In this document: positions 35,501 through 47,283 of the stretch, piece by piece
Numbering within the stretch: the first letter of the stretch is position 1
Layout: every line of letters starts with the position of its first letter
NCBI GenBank assembly: GCA_958510875.1
Contig: OY294067.1
Location: 256,123,736 to 256,187,735 of the forward strand
Direction of reading: 5' to 3'
Source of the DNA: Endomychus coccineus
Taxonomy: Eukaryota > Arthropoda > Insecta > Coleoptera > Endomychidae
Length of the DNA: 64,000 nt
Made by a program: the position numbers and the translations under genes
Notes under the pieces: model-generated
The model's input: the letters and a program-made list of their open reading frames with translations, nothing else
The model's database searches: none
Told to the model about the DNA's origin: nothing

Positions 35501-38500
35501 AAAACTACTTGAGACATTAGTTGATTAGGGAGATCATTCCGAATAACGTTCGCAATACCTGCATCTCAAAAATAAAAATAGATTCTATAATAATCTCAGG
35601 GTAATGAACAAAAGATATTGTAGTTTATAATTGGTTGGATCTGCTGAAATACCTGATATTCCAGATTTCTATTATTTTACAAGATAGATAGGTCGTCCGA
35701 ACGTTGGCTGGAGAAAAACAATATAACCATCAAACCAAAAAGTTTAGAACTTTCGATAGGCGGTATCACTCGACACATCCTAATCTTTCAATCCTAATGC
35801 ATTTTAAATTATATTGTTACAACTACAAACTCGGCATAAAGTTGTTGCAAATATCTAACGCCTGTAACAGGTAACCTAACTAAAACTAACTATATTTTGT
35901 TTTGTAGGTATATCAGTTTTCATAAGTACATAGTCATTTCTAGTGTAAAGTTGATAGTCTTTGTACTCATAATTGTGAAAAAGTGTAAAAATGGCGAAAA
36001 TAAATCATAGTAATTTTTCGGATTTAAGTGAAATGTTCAGTCAAAGAGTAAAACTTCTCTTAGTTTACGAGAACTATAAGTTCAAAGAACACAACAGAAA
36101 ATTAACTAACTGGAGGTGCATCAAAGATAAATGTAAAGCAAATTTTCATACTTGAGGTGAGTCAAAAAGTCGAGTTATAACAAACCTGAGTGTAAATCAT
36201 AATCATGAACCAGAACTAACAAATGTGTTGCAAAGACAAGTTTTAAGTCATTGTTTGAAGAGAAAAGCCGAAAGTGATATAACAGAAAAACCTTCCAAAA
36301 TGATTAAAATGGAGCTAGCTAAAAATGGTGTGTCTTTAAACAATTTGACAATAAGTGATCTACAATGTGCTACAACAAACATTTACACTGCACGTAGAAA
36401 ATTGTTGCCAGCTCTGCCAAAATCACTATCAGAGGTTCATGAAGCTTTGAATGAACTTCAACCAAAAACCAACAGAAATGAAGACTTCCTAATTGTTAAT
36501 GATTTATCCGAAAATTTAGTGATATTTAGCTGTAAAAGTAATTTAAAGTTTTTATGTGAATCAAAAATTATTTATATGGACGGTACATTTTCTTACTGCA
36601 CAAAATATTTCACACCAATGTTTACGATACATGGTTTTTTTTACGGCCATTATATACCATTAGTTTTTTGTTTATTAAAAGACAAAAGTGAAAAAACATA
36701 TAGGTTTTGCATATCAAAAATTAAAGAGTATTGTGATTACATAAAAATCAAATTTGTACCAGAAGAAAAAGTAGTAGATTTTGAGATATCTATTCATAAT
36801 GCAGTGTTAGAAATTTATTCAAATGCTAAAATTACTGGGTGTCGATTCCCCTTAACTCAAGCATGGTACAGAAAAATTAAAAATCTAGGTTTATCAAAAG
36901 AATACCAAGTTAAAAATTCTGAGATTGGAAAGTAGCTCCATTATTGTTTTGGTCTTTTATTTTTGGAACCAAAGGACGTTGATTTTTTTTTGAGCTCTAC
37001 GAAGTTAAGCCAGTAGATGAAAGACTTGAAAAATTTTCTGATTACCTTCTCGAAAATTAATTGACAGATAATTCGAAATTTCCACCACATATAATTGCAT
37101 TAAATAAAACAACCAATGCTTGCGAATCGTTTTATTCCCATTTTAATGCATCCATGTACCAAACGTATTTTTCCTTCTTTATTTATTTTTGTAGACGCAC
37201 TTCTTAAAGTACAAACCGAAATCTATATTAAATGCAACAGTGTTAGCGAAATTCCTAAATTTAAAAATATAGCCACTAAGAAACGTCATTATTTTCTTAA
37301 TTCTAAAATTATAGGATATAAAAATAGTAAGTTGTCCAAACTGTAATATGTTACTACTCTAGCAATATATATTTCCCCAACCGCAAGCCCACTTGTTACC
37401 TGTGTATTACATTGAACCATAAATAGCCATGATTATTCATATTTCCATCATTAGTATCGTTTGAAGATGACAGGCTAGTGTCGAAACTAAAGTCACGATT
37501 TGTTTCTATAATATATGTGATAAAAAACTAAAGTAAAAGCGTTTTATTTTATTATATCAATGTTTATAATTTAGTTCACGATAATACATCCTTTGAATAA
37601 AATTTAGAAAACAGGTTGAAGAATGAAAATCTTACAAACGCCAATTTAGCAGATGAACCGAGATGATGGATTTTTGAGAATGAAATATGGAAAATACTAT
37701 ATTTTGCTTTAGGACTAATTTACAGCGGTGATACAGCCTGGATGGAGGAAGAGAACTTGGTTTATTTAAATGGAAAAATTGAAGCCAACAAGTAATTTTA
37801 GATGGAATTAGGATTATAAGTGAGCAGTTTATCCAGTCTATTACAAAAATTCAGTTTATACGTTAAATTTTGGGACGTCTTAGAATTACCGCTGCAAGGA
37901 CTGATATCTGGGGACGTTGTGTAAATGAATAATGAAGTTAATACATAGTTTATTAAATTTATTTTTACTTCCCGCTTATGATAAGAACTAAAAAAAAGTA
38001 TTTTATCTCTTCCTTTCATCTGACTATATTCTTTTGGAAAACATAACTTTATCAGTAAGCACCAGCAATTTTAAATAATCCCCAATCAAGATTGAAACCG
38101 GTTTTTTATTTTAATGAAATAATTTTGTGTAAATAATAACTTGTTTCAAATACTCAACTTTCATTTCAAAACATTTAGAATCATATTTGTTTATTTCTTT
38201 ATTGTTGTTTCAAATTGAAACGCTTGCACATACAAAGCAGTTATTGACTTAGTGATCAAAGACAATTTTTTGTAAAATACCAAATAATTATAATATGTCA
38301 AATATAAGACCCTTTTTGTACTTGAAAATTGAACACTAATAAAGTATCATTATTATTATGAAGTAATTTATTATGGTTGAATTAAACAATGTAACTTACT
38401 AAGTCAACGGAATTTAATATTGAATTAGAGCGAAGCAAATGATATTGCTGTATAATAATAAGATTTAAAAATCAGTAGTATGATAAATGAAGCAGTTTTG

Positions 38501-41500
38501 ATGCTGCATAATAGCGAATTCACGAATATAAAATTCAAAACTTAAGTTACTCCACTTTCAATAGTGAATTAAAGTCGAATACATTGTAATTATAACCACT
38601 TTGGTTTTAATAATATGTTTTAGTATTATACTAGTTTTTTTTAATTAGACAAAAATATTCCAACATAATCAGTTGATTCTATAATGTTTATTCACGAGTT
38701 AGATTTTGGGAATTTCTACTTCTCACCATTCGTTCTAATCTAATGATTCAACTCAACCCATCAACGGTAATTTATTACATTATGATGACACGTTGGTTTT
38801 GGATAATTTTCTAGCCTGGATGCAGGTACATATTGCATTGTTGAAAGGTGTAGAATGAAACTAAAGTTCCCTTTTCATGTAATAAAAATACAGGATCAAT
38901 TACCTATTTACGTAAGACAACAACAAATTGATACGATATGTGTTTAGCGTAAAATGAATGTCGTCAAAGCTAATTTGAATTGCATGTTTCAACTTCAAAA
39001 CTTCATTCGGAGAATATTATAATTTTGTTCTGAAGAGTTTGACCATAAGAAAATACTTTCAAAAAGCATACATGTACATATATATTGTAAGGAACCAACC
39101 TAAAACTATTCATTATTTGGATTCGAGTTTACTTTTGCTTTATAATTAATAATTTACGAAATAACATTTTACTATAAATAATGATTTCAAGTACTTATTC
39201 CCAATTTATTTTCTTTGGTAATTTAATCCAGTACTGTTACTATTTATAGAGAATAGAATAGAATTTCAATGATACCAAATACTTATGTATTTTTTGTAAC
39301 TGTTTGCCAAATAGTATAAAATTAACAGCTGACATATTTTTGTTTTAATGTCACAGTAGTATTTAATTATTTATAATATATTATTTCATGAATTTTCAAA
39401 AAATTTAATTAGATAAAAATGAAAAAAAAATATAAATATTAAATATATATATCTTTTAATATGGTTGACATCTACTTCATCTAAATTATTATCATTGGCG
39501 CCTGAAATAAATGTTTGAATGTTTTGAATCTTCTTCCCCAGTAGGAGAAATAATACTACCGGCAAAACTCTTTTTGTAGGATTGATTTTAAACAATTTAA
39601 ACCAATGTTCTACATTATTTTCAAAAACATGGGTCTGAACTGAAATTACCTTTCTACAAACTACAAACGATAAAGATTCCATTATAATAATGTTAATATT
39701 TTCCTGTTCCTGCCACCGCTGGAGCTATTGGCTCTTGTCGTAAGTCAAACTCAAAGCAAATATTTAGTGTCGTAAGACATTCCCGTTTTTAATTTTGATT
39801 TCTTAAATATCACGTATTTATTCACATTCCTACATGCATACTAATTCAATTGTTTCTGACACTATTTCCAACAATCCAACAAAAATGCAAATTTCTGAGT
39901 TCCAGTCTAGTGCACGCATTGTATAAAGTACAATGTTACCATCGAGAAAATGAAGGACTCACTCGTGATAATAATAGAGGAAACCTTGATTACATTTGTT
40001 TTTGATTTGGTATTCCGCTTATAACATCGGAACGGAATGAACTAGGGGAATGCTCATTACGAGAAATGAAATTGAAAGTCAGAGTATTTCTGCAATTATA
40101 CAATACTACTTTAAGAACGAAACTGAGTTAGTGGCTTTCTCCTTTACTTCTGCGTACGAGAACACTCTCCATTTTTGTGACAGAATTCATCGTTTTATAA
40201 TACTTTGCAACGTTCATGACCGACTAACCATGGCCTATTTATTTCCGCGTAGTGGGGATACACAAGCGTATAAATGAAATTATCGAGTGCTTATGATATT
40301 CCAATTATTAGCATACTAATATGCGATATATTATTTGTATCTATTACTTATGGAACAACCAATAATGAAACTAATAAAGTTGTTAAGTATGTGGCGCCAT
40401 CTATCCACCTACATAGTTGTTACATAGTTACCTTAAGGGGCCCATCCACTACCAAATTTATAACGGATAATTTACTTTCATCCTTATATTTCAAGTTTTC
40501 GGCTGGGAAAATGTGTCGAGTATTTTTTCTTGGTATTTAGGTTTTTATAGTATGAATAAGAATAAAATCAATTGGAAAACCAAACCAAATTACGTAATAC
40601 TTCAATATCAATGGTTCAATAATATAACCTTGTAGCTTTGAGGAAGTTCAGGATGTTAGATGGCTTTACGTTAGGTAAAACTCGCTCTTCTATTTGGTAC
40701 GCTCCGAGGCGTCATGCCCTTGGGATTTGCAAGGTAGTGCATTCTGCAAGGATGTTGTTGGAGGTTTGGTCCTTCTCTTTCCAGGACCTGCACTATTCTT
40801 CTACTAATCCGAGCTTGTTAAGGTGTCCTAATGATTATCAAACTGCTATTTATTACTCGTTACCGAAATAATGAATTTGTAATATTGCTAGGACAGATAC
40901 AGAGTAATAGAAGTAGTTTAATAGTCCAGGCTATGAACCGGAAAATAAAAAAAAACATGTTAGTTCGAATCAAACATTTTTTCTTGCATTAGCTTCAGGA
41001 GGTTCTCAGGATCATTCATACACATTAAAACCTCTTGAGAACCCCAACCACACCCATTGGGGGCGAAAATGGCCCGAAATCTCCAAGTCTTGAATTGTAT
41101 TTTCTACAAAAAAAGGTATTTTGGCGTTACGAGTGCACCTAGGTTTTTTTTTTTGGGTCGCTGAACACGAATCCGTAGCCAGATTTACTTACAATCCATC
41201 GTAGGGGTGGCGACCCAAAAAACCCCTTGGTGCATTCGAAACGCCTAAAACACGTAAATTGCAAAATAACATAGTAGGGGTACAAAATTGGCCAATTTGG
41301 TCGATTTTACCACCCCTACGATGGATTGCAAGTAAATCTGGCTACGTATTCGTGTTCAGCGACCCAAAAAAAACCCAGTTGCACTCGAAATGCCAAAATA
41401 CCTTTTTTTGTAGAAAATACAATTCAAGATTTCGAGATTTCGGGCCATTTTGGCCCCCAATGGGTGGGGTTGGGGTTCCCAAGAGGTTTCAAGGTGTATG

Positions 41501-44500
41501 AATGATACAAATTTTTTGATTCGAACTTACATGTTTTTTTTTTATTATAGCTAAAATCCCGGTTCACAGCCTGGACTATAAGTTTATAGAAGGATGATGT
41601 TATAGTCCAGTCAATAAGCCGGAACATATGGAAAAGTTGGGAAACAGCTCGAATTGGAAAAATTTTTGATTCAATGGGTTCTGTGAACCCTCAAGATCAT
41701 TCGTTACCACTAAAATCACACCCCGAGGGCAATGGGCAATTTTGGGGGGTGTTTTCCCCCCAAAGATGAGTCAAATTTTGGGACAACTAAAAAAAATTCA
41801 TCTCCAGGGATTCAACAAAATTTTCCATCTTTAAGTCTCCAAATGTTTCACTCGGGGGTTTTTGGGGCCCCAGGTGCATGTGGTGACTTTTTAGATGTCA
41901 TATTCGTGATCAGCGACCCCAAAAACCCCCTAGTAGATATTTTCGAGCCGATTCCTTCACTCTGGACCATTTTGTGAATTTTTTTAGTTTCCCCAAAATT
42001 TGACTCATCTTTGGGGGGGGGGAACACCCCCCAAAATTGCCCATTGCCCTCGGGGTGTGATTTTAGTGGTAACGAATGATCTTGAGGGTTCACAGAACCC
42101 ATTGTATAAAATTTTTTTCAAATCCGAGCTGTTTCTCAACTTTTCCATATTACACAGTATTTCCCGGCTTATTGACTAGACTATTAGCAATTTGTCATTT
42201 TATTTTGAATAACATAGAGATAATACAGATTATAGCCAGAGCCAGCCTTGATACACCAACCAAATGAATATTACGACCTACGACCGATTTCTCATGAAGT
42301 ATGTGGCGAGCTTTATAGTGGAAATAAGCATTGTCACAGAGAATATTGCTTCATAGTGACATTTAGCAATAATCCCAACATATAGTAAGGCACGCCATCG
42401 GTGAAATATTTAAATACAACTCAATTTGGTAAAACTATGGTTGCTCAATTACGATGTTCGAGTTGGTTTGCTATCTAGGTCGGCAATTGCATACAACCAT
42501 ATTAATTCTTGAAGTAATACACGTTCTTAATATTAACATTTCCATGGCTGTTATTTTTTATACTTTTGTTTCAGTTTTCGATTTCAAAATTTTACTAAAC
42601 AAACAAGACTTTGGTTTACCAAGTGCCTGAATAATTATGGGTATTATTGATCCTTGACCGAATTATATTGTGATTCGAATAACAAACATCGAGGTTATAC
42701 AATAATACCACTACTGATACATTTCTTCGGAAAGCAAATGAAAAATAATTTTAAATTCCGAAATGCGTGAAGGCTTGACGTTTTTGTGATTTTCGAACAT
42801 TTATTATACTGAGAATAACAATTTATAGTGGTTATATTATTATTAATAAGTAGTATTTCTATTTTTTCCGAAAATGTGAACTGCTCCTTATGGGTATTTC
42901 ATAGATGTTACATTGGAAAGTTTTGGCAACAATATGACACCTATATTTCTCAAGAACAGTATGGAACTGTCAAAAAGCTCTTGTATGCCTAGGCAACAAG
43001 AACAAAGTGAATCTGTCTCTCTGCCAAGGAGGCACCGGTTTCAAAATTTATGGAACCTGAACCAGTCTTGACATATCTTCAAGCACAGCTAAAATAGCTA
43101 TATCATCCTGGAGTGAAAGTAGAATACTTCAGTGCTGGCAAGCCATACCAGGTTTAGGCCATTCTTGAGCACTCATTATAAATTCTTCGAGAACAAGAGC
43201 TAAATAATACTCCTAGAGCAAAGCAGGTTAATACTATATACTCCACTCGATCTATACACAGAACACTGTCATTTAAACCACCACCTACGGAGCCTCAGCT
43301 TAGTCTCGAGCCTTCAGGTTGTAAAATATTTTACTTGCTAGGTATGAAATATAATTAGACGTGAGCCACAATAGACCACTCATCAAAAACCTAAGCCTAA
43401 CCTGTATTTCTAAATCAGGGAATAGCTATTTGCTATGGGTAAAAATTACAAAGCCCACCAAAATATTTTTACTGAAAATTTGAAATTGAAATTCGAAACT
43501 TGATATAAAGGATTCGGAACAACTATTATATTATGTCATTCAGATGAACACATTATACGAAGAGAAAAAGTGTATGTGGTGTTGAATATCTTCAGTAGCA
43601 AATCAAAGTATATTTATCCTTTACGATTTTGATTAGCGTTTATTTCAGTTTATCTATATAATTCAAATTTAATGGGAGTTCTTTTCAATGATTTATATTT
43701 TTTTTTTCGTTTAATGGACTTATTTTACTGGATGTATTAAATCAGCTGTACACATGTTGGGATTTCTTCAACATTTCATATCCTCCCTGACCAATAATCT
43801 AGTTTTGAAGGTAGAATTAATGGTACGTTATTGATTTATAAAACATTAATTCTGTTCATTGCTTAAAAGAAGGTGAAGTACAATTTATTAGAACAATTTT
43901 CTGTAATATATGACCTAATTATTGGTTTGTCAATTTCTTTAAAATTGATATTGAGCAATTGAGAAGGCATGGTTCATATTAAGATAGTCTATAAGAGTAT
44001 TTGAAATTGTTTTCAAATAATTTCTTCGCCACATAATGATCTCGTCTTTGCCCAATAAGATGCTATTTCACCGCGAGGTTGACATTTAGATTTAGTGTTT
44101 TCAAGAATTTATAAGATGTTCTTCTCTTGGAAGTGAATGATGTCACTGCTTGCAAAACGTTATCCTAGGTTGGAAATTTGTGGTTGAAACATTTTTATGG
44201 ATTTTTCTTCAGATTGCGTTTATGTCAAAATTATCTATGGCATCGAGACTTTTTTACGATTCCGAATTATATTACAAACAGAGGTACAGCTTATTCTTCT
44301 TTTATTGTCAATTTTACTTAAATCGTTAACAACAAAATCGTTAGGATTTCACTCAAGTGTCCTTTCTTGATCTCATTGAGGAAATTTATGTAAACACCGA
44401 AGATAATGAATTTATATGGATCGTCATCAATAGTGTTTAGATGGTGAAATTCCTGGACAGTCAATTATTTCCTCTCTTTCAAGGAACTTCCTTTTCCACA

Positions 44501-47283
44501 GCCTTAACACGTACAGGTGTTTTCTACCACAATAGGAGACTTGAAACCCAATAGGCGCCTCTTTCATCAATAAAGAGCACGTGACCGGAAACGAGATTTT
44601 TCATTGATATTTTCGGTAGTATGAACCTGCATAATTTCAGTATCAAAATTACATGATGCGAGAACATATGACGTAATGTTCCACGTTTGTGCTGTGCTTG
44701 TTTGGCGGTAATGTCGAAACAGAAATAGAAAGTATATATTCTGGGTGATTTAGTTTCATTGTGGTCTGATTCGTATGAAACCGACCAAGGTCAGATATCG
44801 ACGGAGAATTTTGTATCCGTCCTGTAGTCAAACGTTCCTAGGATAATTCATTTATTTTCTTATGAATTAGTCAATATGTTTACTAAAACAGTTCCGGCAT
44901 GAGATTCGATACTAGAAAATACGTAGGTACGCATTAAATTCATGCAGAATCGAAAGACAACCGGATGCTGTTTAACGTTACGGAAACAGATCTTGTCAAG
45001 GTAAAATCCGCTTCAATTGGACAAAGAATTGACAATCATATATTATTGATCAAGCTGGAATATTAATGATAAACTGAATTTTTTATTGTTTTTGTTAGCA
45101 AAACAGCAGCATTCGACTTTTGGAACTTTTTGAAACTTAGTATTAGAAAATTCAATTCCTATCCCATTGAATTGCTTACTATTAGATTAGATTAGGGATG
45201 TAGTTTTAACCTCGCCCTTGGAAGACTATTATATCCCTCTATCGGTACAGTTTTATATTAGTACGCCGGTGAGCCTTATATGTAATCTCCTCTATGAAAA
45301 ATACTTCAGGACATACATCTCCTCTATGGTGTTGTATGTCCTGCAGTATTTTCTTCTGCGGAGGATTGTATTTCAGCAGTCAGTGAGCAAATGTATCGGT
45401 GCTTCTTTCGCTTCTCTGCAGAATCTACGAGTCCCATCATTCACTGAGCCAATTTTTCTCCAAGACCGTTGAGTCTGCAGTGACCCGTCAAGAATCATGT
45501 AATGATTCTTAGGTTATATCTGCTTCCCCTTATACTTTCCAAAACGTAATTTTTCTTAAATTTATCTAGGTGGATGTTGGACTGTCTTTGATCCGGAAGG
45601 GAACTCCAGTGTTTACTAATGAGTTCTTTGTTTTCTGTTCTGGAGATTTCCTATATAGGTTGTGTTTCTATAATGCAGAAGGGTCTCGGTCCTATCAGGG
45701 ACGTTTCAATTCCTTCATGTCCAGGGACCCAGTAAAGGGTGATTCCGTCATGCACTCCTAAGGTGTTTAGTTTGGTTTTGCAGGAAAAACTATGCTTGAG
45801 CTAATGCCTGAGCTCAGGTCTTTCATGGTTGCTTGATTATCAGACATGATGGCCATGTTCTTCTTTTTGTATCCTTTGTCCAGTTTAAGTTGAACTCCTG
45901 ATTCAAATGTATGGAATTCCACTTGAAATATAGTGGTGAATTTAACCATAGGTTCCGAGTAGTTGGTTCAGAACCCAAAGACTCCGCCCCCGCACCTTCT
46001 GCTGTGCTGGGTCAATCGGTTTGCCAAAAGTTTTCTCGTTTCTTAATAGAGCGAACTTTTCCCTTCCTCTATTCTGCTTTTTACAAGATGGGTTTATTGC
46101 TTACTTACGATCAGATAAACTCCATCATGAAAGTCAAAATAAAATGTGAAATGAAACAAGTGCGAATTTCTAGAAAATATTCGAAAAATACAGTTTCGTT
46201 TCAGGTTTAGGTTACAAAATATTAAGGTTTATGATGAATTAGATTGGAAATTGATTTTTTGTTGTAAGTTGTAACACAGACTAGACAACATCAAGGTCTA
46301 GTCCAGATTGAGACGTTTCCCTGCCTCTAATTAACTTTTTTCAAGATGGGTTTATTGCTTATTTACCAACAGATAAGCTCCATCAAGAAAGTCAAAATAA
46401 AATGTTAAATGAAACAAGTGCGAATTTCTAGAAAATATTCGAAAAATACTGTTTCGTTTCAGATTTAGGTTACAAAATATTATGGTTTAGAGTGAATTAG
46501 ATTTTTTGTTCTGATTTGTATTATAGACTGGACAACATACTTAAGCTGAATGTTAGCTTTGTCTAGTTCAGATTGTTGGATTAGATTAACTCACCTTGAG
46601 ATCCTTAAAGAATATCGAATTTCTCGCCCAGTCAACCTGAGAAAATAGATTTTGGTCCAACACTTTACACATGAGTTCAAATAAGTCCACTTCACACTGA
46701 TTGTACGTTTGGCTCTGTAAGAGTCCGTATAAGGAATTTTGCCACTCGCGGTCGTCTATCGCTTGGATAAAGTCTCTAATAAGTGGTGAAATTTTACTAG
46801 AATGTGGGGCACTACTACTTGGTACTACCGTATCGAACTGGAAAGCTTTCGGACTAAGAGAATGAGGCGACGTCGTTGTAGAATTCGCTGAACACCAGAG
46901 CTTGTTTTCGGGACCCATCGCCATGGAAGTAAGAGCACCAGATACGTTAACTATTTGTAGGGCAGGTTGTTGATTAGAGGCTGTTTGGACCAAGTTCGAG
47001 TTGTTGACTTGACCCAACGCTACGGCTATAGGACTAGGAGATGAATCAGGTGACGACGTTAATGACGACACTTGTGGTATTTGGATTTCTTGTTTAATGT
47101 GTATGTTGGGGTAGTGTGATGTTCCTGGTTGGTTGGGGTAAATGGCGCCGTCCGACAATGACCCTCTCAATGTTTGCGCCGCTAATTGTCTTTGTCGCAT
47201 TATTTGAAGTTTTCTAGCTCTATCTCTTTTGTACATTGGTCCGAATTTATTTCTACCACCTCTCATCCTGTCTGCCCGAACAG
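29423..47283 (-). CDS. ftz-f1: Nuclear receptor FTZ-F1 (NR5A), 3' half of gene: FTZ-F1 box, hinge and ligand-binding domain
   Basis: A transcription factor that acts in the nucleus. In insects FTZ-F1 partners Fushi tarazu in segmentation and is a stage-specific competence factor for ecdysone responses and moulting. Four exons (47283-46595, 31861-31603, 31026-30926, 29569-29423) join with GT/AG borders in matching phases, giving 1196 nt. They encode the FTZ-F1 box MRGGRNKFGPMYKRDRARK, which extends DNA recognition, a Ser/Pro-rich hinge with a SUMO-type IKQE site, and the NR5 ligand-binding domain (FIQAIDDREWQ to AF-2 helix LLMEML and final HAKRK). Identity residue by residue to remembered FTZ-F1 sequences is high; Hr39, the paralogue, fits less well. 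The two zinc fingers are encoded upstream, outside the window. Confidence 0.97.
29570..30925. other. ftz-f1 last intron
   Basis: About 1.36 kb with no recognised element. Bases 30720-30860 are GC-richer, with an imperfect RNA polymerase III B-box-like string but no cloverleaf. Confidence 0.4.
30926..31026 (-). CDS. ftz-f1: ftz-f1 LBD exon (helices 8-10)
   Basis: 101 nt with acceptor 'tttcag' and donor 'gtaatt'. It completes Asp of NPD and reads VRGITNRKHVQEGYEQVQQ, then ALLEYTVSCYPQIQ, matching the NR5A pattern VRGI.NRK.V.E....VQ.ALL.YT...YP. It is recognised from homology and splice sites rather than from an ATG-started frame. Confidence 0.96.
31603..31861 (-). CDS. ftz-f1: ftz-f1 LBD exon (helices 3-8)
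   Basis: 259 nt with acceptor 'ttttag' and donor 'gttggt'. It reads VDDQMKLLQHSWSDMLVLDH, then LPDETTLHNGQKFDLLSLG, LLGVPTLADHFNDI and ICIKFMLLLNP. It contains the nuclear-receptor signature region (DQMKLLQ.SW). It ends in phase 1; the split codon gives Asp of LLNPDVRG. Confidence 0.97.
31862..32462. other. Start of the 14.7-kb ftz-f1 intron, nothing recognised
   Basis: AT-rich; the open frame at 32247-32468 (+) has no recognisable family. Confidence 0.4.
32463..32600. repeat. Copy of a dispersed repeat shared with 58895-59027
   Basis: Shares 'aagtat.gtaa', 'tcgcgga.at', 'tcaatcgattta.acta', 'ttttgaga' and 'atgtctgtgtgta' in the same order with the sequence flanking the hAT element at 59 kb. 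The boundaries are unclear. Confidence 0.5.
32782..32872. repeat. Compact hairpin with 29-bp arms, flanked by a direct repeat
   Basis: The left arm 'ctattgatagaaataatcac' with 'ccttatcca' pairs with the right arm 'tggataagtgtgattatt' with 'tcttatcaatag', allowing one bulge and one mismatch. The loop is about 32 nt. Direct copies of 'agataaaa.atagagtt' lie at about 32742 and 32871. It could be a tiny MITE or a transcribed hairpin within the ftz-f1 intron. Confidence 0.65.
32873..33942. other. ftz-f1 intron, no recognised feature
   Basis: AT-rich, no recognisable frames or terminal repeats. Confidence 0.4.
33951..34367. mobile_element. 417-bp hAT-type MITE with 8-bp target duplication
   Basis: Exact CATTTAAG duplication at 33943-33950 and 34368-34375. 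Inverted termini of about 30 bp begin CAAAGAGTTCTATATATAGA at both ends, followed by 'gatgacaagt'. The interior is non-coding, with a GC-rich part at about 34015-34075. It lies inside the ftz-f1 intron. Confidence 0.92.
34376..35990. other. ftz-f1 intron, no recognised feature
   Basis: Several short open frames on both strands, none of recognisable family. Confidence 0.4.
35991..37346 (+). pseudogene. FLYWCH/MULE-type transposase relic
   Basis: From ATG 35991 one frame reads a FLYWCH-type zinc finger (LLVYENYKFKEH, NWRCIKDKCKANFHT, later NHNHEPEL), which binds DNA. It is interrupted by one TGA at about 36153 and then runs open to 36935 with a MULE-like transposase region: FLIVNDLSENLVIFSC, IYMDGTFSYCTKYFTPMF (catalytic Asp context), YGHYIPLVFCLLKDK, and TGCRFPLTQAWYRKI. 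After the 36934 stop, degraded sequence continues (TNACESFYSHFNA, then in another frame FIFVDALLKVQTEIYIKCNS) to 37346. One stop in the finger, another after EIGK and at least one frameshift show recent decay. It is antisense within the ftz-f1 intron. No terminal repeats found. Confidence 0.8.
37347..40921. other. ftz-f1 intron, mostly unrecognised
   Basis: Possible Penelope-like element end at about 37449-37560 ('gaagatgacaggctagtgtc' then 'gaaacta'), and a (TTCTA)n-type LINE tail at about 39250. The open frames at 39386-39682, 40050-40277, 40274-40540 and 40638-40871 have no recognisable domain. Confidence 0.4.
40924..41576. mobile_element. 653-bp foldback element (long terminal inverted repeats), TA target
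   Basis: The ends are GTCCAGGCTATGAACCGG and, reverse-complemented from the right, GTCCAGGCTGTGAACCGG, each flanked by TA. The arms (about 260 bp left, about 360 bp right) are inverted copies sharing 'accacccctacgatggattg', 'cccaatgggtggggttgggg' and 'aaaaggtattttggc'. They nearly meet in the centre, so the whole element is a giant hairpin. No coding capacity. TA flanks suggest a Tc1/mariner-type mobiliser, but this is inference. Confidence 0.88.
41605..42181. mobile_element. 577-bp foldback element, second family, TA target
   Basis: The ends are GTCCAGTCAATAAGCCGG and, from the right, GTCTAGTCAATAAGCCGG, flanked by TA. Long inverted arms include 'gggcaatgggcaattttggg' and 'gatgagtcaaattttggg' with G/C homopolymer runs. 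It begins 28 bp after the previous element ends. Both families share TAGTCCAG at the end and a 'cagcgacccaaaaa'-type block in the body, so they are related. Confidence 0.88.
42182..45180. other. ftz-f1 intron, mostly unrecognised
   Basis: Bases 42960-43330 look like decayed coding sequence on the plus strand but match no family I can name. The rest is AT-rich. A minus open frame at 44831-44649 has no recognisable domain. Confidence 0.35.
45181..45960 (-). mobile_element. LINE 3' fragment with RNase H domain and (TAATC)n tail
   Basis: The minus strand reads TIFQVEFHTFESGVQLKLDK, then NMAIMSDNQATMKDL (RNase H, with the SD.QA catalytic Asp), later in other frames ILTGHCRLNG and GTRRFCREAKEAPIHLLTDC, the Zn-finger-like tail of Jockey/I/R1-type LINEs. 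It ends at 45181 with 'attagattagatt', a (TAATC)n tail on the minus strand. Frameshifted and inactive. The same tail ends the plus-strand fragment at 61.5 kb. Confidence 0.8.
46050..46574. repeat. Tandem duplication of about 260 bp next to a ftz-f1 splice donor
   Basis: Two units, about 46050-46308 and 46309-46574, share 'aagatgggtttattgctta', 'gtcaaaataaaatgt', 'agtgcgaatttctagaaaat', 'attcgaaaaatac.gtttcg' and 'ttaggttacaaaatatta'. The second unit ends about 20 bp before the donor of the FTZ-F1 box exon. Confidence 0.85.
46595..47283 (-). CDS. ftz-f1: ftz-f1 exon: FTZ-F1 box, hinge, start of LBD
   Basis: 689 nt with acceptor 'tttcag' and donor 'gtgagt'. It starts by completing Ala of AVRADRM. 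FTZ-F1 box MRGGRNKFGPMYKRDRARK, then RQRQLAAQTLRGS, the SUMO-type IKQE, a Ser/Pro-rich hinge (SSPDSSPSP), then LBD helix 1-3 sequence FIQAIDDREWQ, TYNQCEVDLFELMCKVLDQN and LFSQVDWARNSIFFKDLK. It ends in phase 0. The zinc fingers must be in the exon upstream. Confidence 0.97.

Noticed and set aside
42960..43330. Possible decayed coding sequence on the plus strand
   Set aside because: Frames break every few dozen codons and no motif could be matched with confidence, so it was not called as an element.
44500..44850. Tc1-like transposase remnant considered on the minus strand
   Set aside because: Only vague resemblance (a short 'LFIDER' string); no catalytic Asp context or inverted ends.
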